Shown here: positions 16,033 to 23,102 of the stretch, one piece after another | Layout of the letters: every line of letters starts with the position of its first letter | How positions within the stretch are numbered: position 1 is the first letter of the stretch | Assembly (NCBI GenBank): GCA_964565895.1 | Contig: CAZMGT010000025.1 | Location: 1-50,616 of the forward strand | DNA length: 50,616 bases | Direction: 5' to 3' | DNA from: CAZMGT01 sp964565895 | GTDB taxonomy: Bacteria > Armatimonadota > Zipacnadia > UBA1398 > CAZMGT01 | Program-made: the position numbers and the translations under genes | The notes under the pieces: model-generated | The model's input: only the letters and a program-made list of their open reading frames with translations | The model's database searches: none | Told to the model about the DNA's origin: nothing

Positions 16033-18597
16033 TTAGTCGGCCGCGGCCCGCTCGCGCGCGACCATGGCGATCGCTTCGTTGGGGCAGAGGTAGACGCACA
16101 GGCCGCACCCGTCGCAGTCGTCGGTAATTGTCGGCCGGCCGTTGTCGAGGACGATGGCCGAGTAGATGCACGTGCGCGCGCACAAGCCGCAGGCGGCGCA
16201 CTCGGCGCAACCGAGGCACCGTCGGGCCTCGGCGAGGGCCAGCTCCTCGGTAAACCCCAGGGAGACCTCGGCGAAGTCCCGCGCGCGCTCCGCCCCCGGC
16301 CGACGGCGTGCGCGCTGCCGCCGGGTAAGAACCATGTCCGGCTTAATGAGCTTGCTCTTGTCCACCGGCGGGGCGGAGGTGGCGATGGGCTCCATTTTCT
16401 CCCCGCGCAAGAAGGCGTCGATATAGCGCGCGGCCTTCCACCCGCCGGCGATGGCCTCGATAATGTTCGCCGCGCCCGTGGCCGCATCGCCCGCGGCAAA
16501 TATCCCCGGCTTGGTGCTCATCAGGCACTGGTCCACACACACCGTGCCCTGCTCGGTAAGCTCCACGCCCGCCTGTTGGACGAACTCCAGGTCGGGCGCT
16601 TGGCCGATGGCCAAAATAACCCAGTCCGCGGGGACCTCGAACTCCGAGCCGCGCACGGGAATGGGCCGCGCGCGGCCCAGCTCGTCAGGTTCGCCGAGCC
16701 TCATGCGCACCAGGCGCAGCGTTCCCGAGGCGATCTCCGTCGGCGCGCAAAGATAGTGCACGGCAACGCCCTCTTCCTCCGCCTCCTCCAGCGCGCCCGG
16801 GCTCGCGGGCATCTCCACCGCGCTCCGGCGGTAGTAAATGGTCACCTCCTCCGCGCCACAGCGCACGGCGCAGCGCGCAGCATCGAACGCCACGTCGCCC
16901 CCGCCGATTACCGCGACCCTGCCGGAAAGCTTCGGGGGTTGCTCCAGGTTTACCCGGCGCAAAAACTCCACCCCGTGGAGCACGTGGGGGAGGTATACGC
17001 CGGGGATGTCCAGGCTCACCGGCCGGTGGGCGCCTGTGGCCAGAAGTATCGCGCGAAAGCCCTGCGCCTCAAGCTCGCCGAGCTGCACGTCGCGCCCCAC
17101 GCGCGTGTTTAGCCGCACCTCGACGCCCAAGTCCACGATGTCCTGGATCTCCGCGCGAATGACCTCGCGCGGGAGGCGAAACGGGGGGATCCCCGCAACC
17201 ATCATCCCGCCCAGCTCGGGCAGCGCCTCGAACACGGTTACCGGATAACCCATAAGCCGCAGCTCGCGCGCGGCAGTAAGGCCCGCGGGGCCGCCGCCGA
17301 CGATGGCCACCTTCTCCGTGCGGCTCGTGGGCGGGGCGATAGTCGGCCGGCGAGGAAGCTTTAACTCGAGGTCGGCGACGAAGCGCTTTAGTTCGCGAAT
17401 GGCCAGCGGGTCGTCCACCTCCGCGCGCGTGCACTGGCCCTCGCACGGGGCGTGGCACACCCGGCCGCACACGGCGGGGAATGGGTTGCGCTCCTTAGCC
17501 AGCCGCAGCGCCTCGCGGAACCGGCCGTGGGCAATGTGCGAAATATAGCCCTGGACGGAAGTGCCCACGGGGCAGGCGTGCTCGCAGGGGGGCGACTCCG
17601 GGCGCTGCACGCGGGCGATTAGCGTATGCCGGCGGTCTACCTCCTCCGTGTCTAGGATCTTGGCGCAAATCTTCCCGCGAAACTCCGCCAACCGCCGATA
17701 GCCCTTCCCCTCCATCCACCGCTCCAGTCCCGCGCGCAGCTCCTCAAGCACCTCGTAACCCCGCAAAACCACCGCCGTGCACGTCTGGACCACCGTCGCC
17801 CCGGCGAGAAGATACTTCACCACGTCCTCGCCCGTGGCTACGCCTCCGCTGCCCGCGATGTCCAGCTTCGTCTGCGGGGCGATTTGGCTGATCCAGCGCA
17901 GAGGATAGTGAATCGCCCACGGCCCCCCATGCCCCGCATAGCCCCCGTGGAGAACCGGCTTCTCCTGTTCAACGTCGATCTCGATCGCCGTCATGCGGTT
18001 GAAAATGGTTACGCCTTGGACGCCGATCTTCTCCAGCTCGGCGACGACGTTGCCCGGGTTGGTGAGCATGGGGCTAATCTTGACGATGATCGGAATAGAC
18101 ACCGCCTCGCGGGCGATGCGCACGGCGCGAAAGATGGTCTCCTCGACCTCGTGCCCGGAGAACGTGATCGAGCCGTGCGGGCAGGAGGTGTTTAGCTCGA
18201 TCGCCCGCGCCCCAGCCTGCTCCATCGCCTGGGCGTAGCTCGCCCACCCTTCGTCCGTGTAGCAGTTGATGCTCGGGATGACGAGAAAGTCCGAAAGCTC
18301 CTCCGTCGCCCGGTGCACCTCCTCGGCGTAGCGGGCGACGTCCCATTCGCTCGCCTGCTCGTAGGAGTAGAGGGTAAACGTCTCGGCCCCGGGCAGCTCG
18401 TGTTTGATGATCTGAAAACGCGGCGTGGGCGAGGTGCGGCAGATCTCTTTTTCAAAGAGCGACTTCATCACGGCGCCCCCCGCGCCGTGCTCGCGACAGC
18501 GCCGCAGAAGCTCGAGCTTCTCGGTAATCCCCGCCGAAGCGACGATCAGCGGCGAGCAAAGCTCGATCCCGACGAAGTTTACGCTTAGGTCAACCAT
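16033..18597 (-). CDS. Fused DHOD/PreA-like, GltD-like and 2[4Fe-4S] flavoprotein oxidoreductase
   Basis: The 854-residue product begins MVDLSVNFVGIELCSPLI; an in-frame codon 60 bases upstream adds only unconserved sequence. Domain 1 (about 1-315) is an FMN dihydroorotate-dehydrogenase fold with LNTSCPHG (Cys139) and DIAGSGGVATGEDVV. Domain 2 is a GltD-type Fe-S entry (CEHACPVGTSVQGYI, CGRVCHAPCEGQC). Domain 3 holds FAD and NAD(P)H Rossmann motifs (VAIVGGGPAGLTAARE, VAVIGGGDVAFDAARC) and GIFAAGDAATG. The end has two ferredoxin clusters (CLGCAECAACGLCARTC, CDGCGLCVYLCP). These are the parts of dihydropyrimidine dehydrogenase, but with the FMN domain first rather than fourth. The position of the catalytic Cys in DPD's LACGQ loop reads FSG (Ser147), and the substrate loop reads IFNRMTAIEID. 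The substrate may therefore not be a pyrimidine. Confidence 0.85.
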   Translation of the reverse strand: MVDLSVNFVGIELCSPLIVASAGITEKLELLRRCREHGAGGAVMKSLFEKEICRTSPTPRFQIIKHELPGAETFTLYSYEQASEWDVARYAEEVHRATEELSDFLVIPSINCYTDEGWASYAQAMEQAGARAIELNTSCPHGSITFSGHEVEETIFRAVRIAREAVSIPIIVKISPMLTNPGNVVAELEKIGVQGVTIFNRMTAIEIDVEQEKPVLHGGYAGHGGPWAIHYPLRWISQIAPQTKLDIAGSGGVATGEDVVKYLLAGATVVQTCTAVVLRGYEVLEELRAGLERWMEGKGYRRLAEFRGKICAKILDTEEVDRRHTLIARVQRPESPPCEHACPVGTSVQGYISHIAHGRFREALRLAKERNPFPAVCGRVCHAPCEGQCTRAEVDDPLAIRELKRFVADLELKLPRRPTIAPPTSRTEKVAIVGGGPAGLTAARELRLMGYPVTVFEALPELGGMMVAGIPPFRLPREVIRAEIQDIVDLGVEVRLNTRVGRDVQLGELEAQGFRAILLATGAHRPVSLDIPGVYLPHVLHGVEFLRRVNLEQPPKLSGRVAVIGGGDVAFDAARCAVRCGAEEVTIYYRRSAVEMPASPGALEEAEEEGVAVHYLCAPTEIASGTLRLVRMRLGEPDELGRARPIPVRGSEFEVPADWVILAIGQAPDLEFVQQAGVELTEQGTVCVDQCLMSTKPGIFAAGDAATGAANIIEAIAGGWKAARYIDAFLRGEKMEPIATSAPPVDKSKLIKPDMVLTRRQRARRRPGAERARDFAEVSLGFTEELALAEARRCLGCAECAACGLCARTCIYSAIVLDNGRPTITDDCDGCGLCVYLCPNEAIAMVARERAAAD

Positions 18598-18739
18598 GGC
18601 GCACCCCCCGCGCTGCGCCGCGGGCGCCAAGCGTCCCGGGCGCGTGTGTTGGGGCAATAGTGCGACAGCGGCCGGGGGAAAACCTTCCGCTGGCCTGCGC
18701 TAGCGCTTCCCGCGCGGCATTCGCACGCGGCGGCGCGGG

Positions 18740-19687
18740 TTAGCTCGCCGGCTCTTCCGCGCGCAGGCAGTAGTCGAAAAAGCCAATGGCCTCTAACTCG
18801 CCGCGTAGGGCGGCGACCTGCTGAGCGCTCAGCGCAGCGAGCGGCGGCCGGGGCGGCCCGCAGTCCAGCCCGCACATCGCGATGGCCGCCTTGCCCGCGG
18901 GCACGCCACCGTAGCGCTCGAGCACTTCGACAAGCTCCGCGGCACGCGCCTGCTCGCGCCGCGCCGTGTCCCAGTCGCCCGCGGAGAAGGCGGCGACGAT
19001 CCGCTGATAGAGCGGGGCGGCGTAGTTAAACGTGCTGCCCACCGCGCCACGCGCGCCCAACGCCAAGCCGGCGAGGAGAAACTCGTCGCGCCCAAAAAGC
19101 ATGTTAAACCGCCCGCCCAGCAGCCTTACACAGCGCGCGTAGTCCTTCATGTCGTCGTGGGTGAACTTTACCCCAGCGAGGGTCGGAATGCGCTGTGCGG
19201 CGCGCTGGAGAAAGTCGCGCACAGGCAGCGCCACGCCGGTCATCTCCGGGATGTGGTAGAAGTAAAACGCGACCTCCGGCGCAGCGGAGGCCACCCCCGC
19301 GCAAAACTCCACCAGCTCCTCCACGTGGCGCGGGCGAAAGAACGAGGGCGCGCACACGGCAATGGCCTGCGCGCCGATATCGCGGGCGTGCGCGGCAAGC
19401 CGCCGGCACTCGGGCAGGGAGTTGTGCCCCACGTGAACGATGATCGCAAAGCCCTCGTCCGCCGCGTTACACCAAGCCTCGGCCACGGCCATGCGCTCGG
19501 CCACGGAGAGCGAGGGCCCCTCGCCCGTGGTCCCGCAGACAAACGCGCCGGCAAGCCCCGCGCGCTTGAGCAGCGCCGCTTGGGCGGCGATCTTCTCTAA
19601 GTCCAGGGAAAAGTCGGGGCGCATCGGCGTATGCGGCGCGGCGATGAGCCCCGAAAACTGCTGCCCCCGGTTGTCCTCGCCAGACAT
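18740..19687 (-). CDS. N-acetylneuraminate-lyase-like (DapA-family) aldolase
   Basis: This 315-residue TIM-barrel aldolase belongs to the DHDPS/NAL family. CGTTGEGPSLSVAERM gives the carboxylate-binding TTGE motif (53-56), FYFYHIPEMTGV carries the catalytic Tyr144, and LAGVKFTHDDMKDYARC carries the Schiff-base Lys174. The YxYHIPxxTG and GVKFxxxD patterns match sialic acid lyases, including animal NPL, better than DapA. The likely reaction is cleavage of N-acetylneuraminate or a related 2-keto-3-deoxy sugar acid to pyruvate and an aldehyde. ATG start with AGGAGAG 5 bases upstream. It lies between the flavoprotein fusion and a Tat-exported TIM-barrel gene on the same strand. Confidence 0.85.
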   Translation of the reverse strand: MSGEDNRGQQFSGLIAAPHTPMRPDFSLDLEKIAAQAALLKRAGLAGAFVCGTTGEGPSLSVAERMAVAEAWCNAADEGFAIIVHVGHNSLPECRRLAAHARDIGAQAIAVCAPSFFRPRHVEELVEFCAGVASAAPEVAFYFYHIPEMTGVALPVRDFLQRAAQRIPTLAGVKFTHDDMKDYARCVRLLGGRFNMLFGRDEFLLAGLALGARGAVGSTFNYAAPLYQRIVAAFSAGDWDTARREQARAAELVEVLERYGGVPAGKAAIAMCGLDCGPPRPPLAALSAQQVAALRGELEAIGFFDYCLRAEEPAS

Positions 19688-19755
19688 GGGCCTCTCCTGC
19701 TAGCAACGACCGCAGCGTACAACACGCGCCACTGCCCAGCCCCGCGGCGTGCCTG

Positions 19756-20634
19756 CTAAAGGGCGAGCTTGAGCAGCTCCAAAAACGCCTGGCGCTGCTT
19801 TTCCATAAGCGCGTCGGGGTCTTTCGCCTCCGCCCCGCGCTCCCACAGGGCGTTGCCGCTCCACTGCGTCTCCTTAAGCAGCGAGAACAGCTCGCGCCAG
19901 GGATACTGCGATTCGTCCCAGAGATCGTGAATGTGCAGCGTGCGCACCCACTTGTGCACGAGCAGCCAGTTCTCGCGGCACGAGCCGTTGATCAGGTCGC
20001 TGCGGTTGCAGTTCCAGGTGACCTTAACCAACGGGTGGTTGGCGATCTCCATGATTTGCTTAATGTATGGCACGTGGCTCGTGCCTCGGCCGTGGACCTC
20101 AAGCCAGAGCTCGATGTTATAGCCCCCCGCGGCGCTCCACTCGCCGAGCTCGCGCAGCGAGTCGCCGATTTGCTTTAGCGTCTTGTCCACGGGCACGCCC
20201 TGGGGCAGGCCGTTGGGGCGCACCTTAATCCCTGCTGCCCCCACGTCTTTGGCGAGCTTGATAAACTCCTTCGCCGTGTCCTTGTTTTTCTGCAAAACCT
20301 TGGCGTCGGGCGAGTGGAACTCGCACGTCGTCCCCAAGCTGATCAGCCTGACCTTCGAGCGCGCAAAGCGCTCGCGCACCCTGCGCCGCTGTTCTGCGCT
20401 GAGCGAGGGCTCGACGCCGTGCTTGTGTGTCGTGCGCAGCTCCACGCGCTCAAACCCATGGGCCTCGCAGCGGCGGATAATCGTCTCCAGGTCCCAGTTG
20501 CGGGCGAGGTTATAGGTGACCAGGCCGAGGTAGATCTTGCGCTGTGCCTGCTGAGCAAAGCTCACCCCGGCGGCGGTAAGCAGCGCCGAGGAGCCAAGCT
20601 GCACTCCGCGGCGGAGAAACTCCCTGCGCCTCAT
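19756..20634 (-). CDS. Tat-exported sugar isomerase/epimerase-like TIM-barrel protein
   Basis: The chosen ATG (20634) has GAGGAG nine bases upstream and starts directly at a twin-arginine signal (MRRREFLRRGVQLGSSALL, cleavage near SFAQQ). Longer in-frame starts only add low-complexity sequence. The 292-residue protein then shows an AP-endonuclease-2/xylose-isomerase-like barrel. KIYLGLVTYNLARNWDLE begins strand one, and FERVELRT, GIKVRPNG, ELWLEVHGRG, VTWNCNRSD and LHIHDLWDE mark later strands with Glu/His/Asp residues that could bind a metal. Substrate unknown. It is divergent from the Tat Gfo/Idh/MocA gene, with 166 bases between starts that could hold shared regulation. Confidence 0.75.
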   Translation of the reverse strand: MRRREFLRRGVQLGSSALLTAAGVSFAQQAQRKIYLGLVTYNLARNWDLETIIRRCEAHGFERVELRTTHKHGVEPSLSAEQRRRVRERFARSKVRLISLGTTCEFHSPDAKVLQKNKDTAKEFIKLAKDVGAAGIKVRPNGLPQGVPVDKTLKQIGDSLRELGEWSAAGGYNIELWLEVHGRGTSHVPYIKQIMEIANHPLVKVTWNCNRSDLINGSCRENWLLVHKWVRTLHIHDLWDESQYPWRELFSLLKETQWSGNALWERGAEAKDPDALMEKQRQAFLELLKLAL

Positions 20635-20800
20635 CGTCCCCATCTCCTCTTTCCGGCCGAATCTGGCCGAAAGCGCTGGGCAATGATTCTCCACTCGCGC
20701 CCCGGCCCCTGCCCCTGCCCGCGCAAAACCCCGCCAGCGAGCGCGAGGAACAGCCCGCGGCGACAGCGAATGCCCTCCCGCGGCGCAAGGAGGTGCCACG

Positions 20801-22033
20801 ATGGCTCAGGGAAAGCTTACGCGAAGGCAGTTTTTGCGTTCCGCGTTGGCCAGCGCCACGGGCGCGCTTGCCGCAAGCACGTATGCCCGCGCCCAGGGGG
20901 CCAACGAGAAAATTCACATCGGCGTTATCGGCTGCGGCGGTCGCGGAACATACCTCGCCCGCCAGGTATACCAGTTCGCCAAGCAGGAGAACGTGGAGAT
21001 TACCGCGGTGTGCGACGTTTGGCGCAAGAACCTTGAGGCCATGGCGCGCCGGGTCAAGCAATGGTGGGGCAGGGAGCCGCGGCAGTTTCAGCGCTTTGCC
21101 GAGCTCCTCGCGCTCGAGGACATCGACGCAGTGATCATCGCCACGCCGGACTTCGCGCACTCGCCCATCCTCGCCGCAGCGCTGCGCGCGGGGAAGGACG
21201 CCTACGTGGAAAAACCGATGGCCTCGCGCCTGGAGGACGCCAACGACGCCCTCGCCGCGTGGGAGGAGAAGAAAGACCGCGTCGTTCAAGTAGGGACGCA
21301 GCGGCGCTCCGACGGGCGGCACGCCGCCGCGGCAAAGCTTATCCAATCCGGCATTTTGGGCAAGATCTCAAAGTGCGAAAGCTCGTGGAACGACTGCAAC
21401 CCGCGCTGGCACCGCGGCGCGCAAGGCGTGTTTAAGGAGGACGTAGACTGGGAGCAGTTCTTAATGTACCTCCCCAAGCGGCCGTGGGACGCCAAGCGCT
21501 TCCGCATGTGGCACCTATACAAAGACTACACCGTGGGCACGCCCGGGCTCCTCGGCGCGCACACCATCGACCTTATCCACTGGTATATGGACGACCCCTT
21601 GCCCAAAAACTGCGTGGCCAACGGCGGAATTTACGTTTGGAAGGAAGACCGCGAGCACGCGGATACGGTGTGCGCGTTGTATGAATATCCGAAAGGCTTT
21701 CTCGCGCAATATGAGACGCGCCTGGGCAACTCCTATCACATCGCCGAAGCCGTGTTTTACGGCACGCGGGGGATGTTCGACACCTCGAGCTGGAAGGCGC
21801 GGGGCACCGGCGGGGGCAAGGATAAGCTAAAAGAGGAGGTCGCTGTTAAGCCTCTGCCCAGCGTTAACCACATGCTCAACTTCCTGCAATGCCTGCGCTC
21901 GCGCAAGCAGCCCAACGCGACGATCCAAATGGGCTATGCGCACTCCATCGCTTCGATAATGGCCTTTCGCGCGCTAGAGACGGGGCAGCGGCAAGTGTTT
22001 GATCCGGAAAAGCGCGAGATTCGCCCGGGCTAG
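20801..22033 (+). CDS. Tat-exported Gfo/Idh/MocA-family oxidoreductase
   Basis: This 410-residue protein starts at ATG behind AAGGAGG. The Tat signal is LTRRQFLRSA plus a hydrophobic stretch ending near ARAQG. The Rossmann domain follows (IHIGVIGCGGRGTYLARQ, then AVIIATPDFAHS), with the family lysine in YVEKPMASRLEDA. The C-terminal alpha/beta domain has GLLGAHTIDLIHWYMDD, carrying the family's active-site His and Asp. Family members oxidise or epimerise sugars with NAD(P), often with the cofactor tightly bound when exported already folded by Tat. The exact sugar is unknown. Neighbours on both sides also carry Tat signals. Confidence 0.85.
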   Translation: MAQGKLTRRQFLRSALASATGALAASTYARAQGANEKIHIGVIGCGGRGTYLARQVYQFAKQENVEITAVCDVWRKNLEAMARRVKQWWGREPRQFQRFAELLALEDIDAVIIATPDFAHSPILAAALRAGKDAYVEKPMASRLEDANDALAAWEEKKDRVVQVGTQRRSDGRHAAAAKLIQSGILGKISKCESSWNDCNPRWHRGAQGVFKEDVDWEQFLMYLPKRPWDAKRFRMWHLYKDYTVGTPGLLGAHTIDLIHWYMDDPLPKNCVANGGIYVWKEDREHADTVCALYEYPKGFLAQYETRLGNSYHIAEAVFYGTRGMFDTSSWKARGTGGGKDKLKEEVAVKPLPSVNHMLNFLQCLRSRKQPNATIQMGYAHSIASIMAFRALETGQRQVFDPEKREIRPG

Positions 22034-22096
22034 CGCTGCGCGGAAAGTTGTCTGGGGCTGCCGTTGGGCCAGCGCGCCCGCGGCTTAGGGAGGGAG

Positions 22097-22168
22097 ATGA
22101 ACACGGGGGAAGAAGGTAGTATTTGTGAACGTAAAGAACAGCGAGCAAAACACGCGCAAGGGAGGTAG
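22097..22168 (+). other. Possible 23-codon leader reading frame before AKR copy 1
   Basis: An ATG directly after GGGAGGGAG opens a 23-residue frame. Its TAG overlaps the GGGAGG ribosome site of the next gene (start 22176), so translational coupling is possible. The composition is polar and matches nothing I know. It may be chance. Confidence 0.2.
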
Positions 22169-22175
22169 CGGGCTG

Positions 22176-22434
22176 ATGGCGGAAAGCAAGGGGGAGAGGA
22201 TCGGCCGCCGGCAGTTCCTCAAGACCGTTGCCGCGGGAACGGTTGCCGGGGCGGTTGCCGGAGCCATGGGCCAGGGCGNNNNNNNNNNNNNNNNNNNNNN
22301 NNNNNNNNNNNNNNNNNNNNNNNNNNNNNNNNNNNNNNNNNNNNNNNNNNNNNNNNNNNNNNNNNNNNNNNNNNNNNNTGTTCGCCAAGCTGCCCCCGAA
22401 CTATCAGTGGCTGAAGGATTGGGAGTGGGTCTAA
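22176..22434 (+). CDS. Tat-exported aldo/keto-reductase-fold protein, copy 1 (interrupted by assembly gap)
   Basis: The first 103 bases encode a Tat signal protein start (IGRRQFLKTVAAGTVAGAVA) and the last 56 encode FAKLPPNYQWLKDWEWV plus stop. Both ends match copy 2 at 23103-24206, and 100 Ns replace the middle. The start-to-gap length is identical in the two copies (103 bases). If the missing part equals copy 2's interior (945 bases), the gene is 1104 bases and in frame, 367 residues. As drawn, 100 Ns break the frame only because the gap length is arbitrary. GGAGG lies 10 bases before the ATG. The gene is therefore probably intact, not a pseudogene. Its function should be as for copy 2. Confidence 0.75.
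22279..22378. other. 100-N assembly gap
   Basis: A run of exactly 100 Ns, a common placeholder of unknown size. It falls inside a gene whose two ends are duplicated downstream, so the true content is probably about 945 bases of aldo/keto-reductase-fold coding sequence. Confidence 0.97.
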
Positions 22435-22470
22435 GGCCCACCGTTCGGCGAGACACCCTGTGCAAGCGCA

Positions 22471-22507
22471 GCGGGCACTCCCCTCGGGGAGTGCTCCGCT
22501 TTGGTTT
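22471..22507 (+). terminator. Terminator-like hairpin between AKR copy 1 and the cytochrome gene
   Basis: GCACTCCC (22475-22482) pairs with GGGAGTGC (22487-22494) across a 4-base loop. GCGG/CCGC extends the stem with one bulged base. TTTGGTTT follows. It lies 37 bases after the copy 1 stop and may be a leaky terminator or attenuator. Confidence 0.5.
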
Positions 22508-22526
22508 ACGGGACGGAGAGGGGACG

Positions 22527-23066
22527 ATGAAGCTTTCGGTTGCCGGGATAATCGGCGCGTGCGCCGCGGCAGTGTGGCTCGCTTTCGGTCAGCTCTCGCC
22601 CGCGCAGGCCCCGGGCGACATCGCCCAACGGACAGAGCAGGTTAAGCGTGAGCTGGGCAGCTTTGCCGTGGCCCACAGCTCGCAGTGGGGCGGCAGGGCC
22701 GTGCTCCCCGAGGACAACATGGCCTGCCTCGTCTGCCACACGAACTTCTCCGATGAGGAGATCGCCGCAACGCATCTTGAGCACGGGATAACCTGCGCCC
22801 TGTGCCATGGGCTGTGCTACGAGCACATGGGCGACGAAAACAACATTACCCCGCCGGACATCCTCTACGGCCGGGCGGAGATCGGGCCCCTATGCGGCAA
22901 GTGCCACGGCGAGCACAAGAACCCCCAGGCCGTGGAGCAGTTCCTCAAACAGTGGGAAGGTAAACTGCGCCCAAACGGCCAATACCTGCTCCGGGAGGCG
23001 GTGTGCACGGACTGCCACGGGACGCACTTTAAAGAGCCTGTGCGTATTAACGCTGCGGAACAGTAA
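22527..23066 (+). CDS. Secreted tetraheme cytochrome c
   Basis: The 179-residue protein begins with a Sec signal peptide (MKLSVAGIIGACAAAVWLAF, cleavage near PAQA). It carries four CxxCH heme-attachment motifs at residues 67-71 (CLVCH), 90-94 (CALCH), 123-127 (CGKCH) and 160-164 (CTDCH). Extra histidines (His83, His86, His100, His130, His167) could be distal ligands. It would be matured outside the membrane by a cytochrome c biogenesis system. The heme spacing resembles small multiheme electron carriers; no catalytic subunit motif is seen. It lies between two Tat-exported AKR-fold genes, suggesting it could carry electrons from periplasmic sugar oxidation, which is inference. The start ATG follows GGGACG weakly; the signal peptide supports it. 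Confidence 0.88.
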   Translation: MKLSVAGIIGACAAAVWLAFGQLSPAQAPGDIAQRTEQVKRELGSFAVAHSSQWGGRAVLPEDNMACLVCHTNFSDEEIAATHLEHGITCALCHGLCYEHMGDENNITPPDILYGRAEIGPLCGKCHGEHKNPQAVEQFLKQWEGKLRPNGQYLLREAVCTDCHGTHFKEPVRINAAEQ

Positions 23067-23102
23067 TGGGCGCGACCAAGCGCCGAGGAAGGAGGCCTTG
23101 CC

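Noticed and set aside
22279..22378. AKR copy 1 as a pseudogene
   Set aside because: The break is an N gap of arbitrary length; both ends are intact and the frame is restored if copy 2's interior is inserted.
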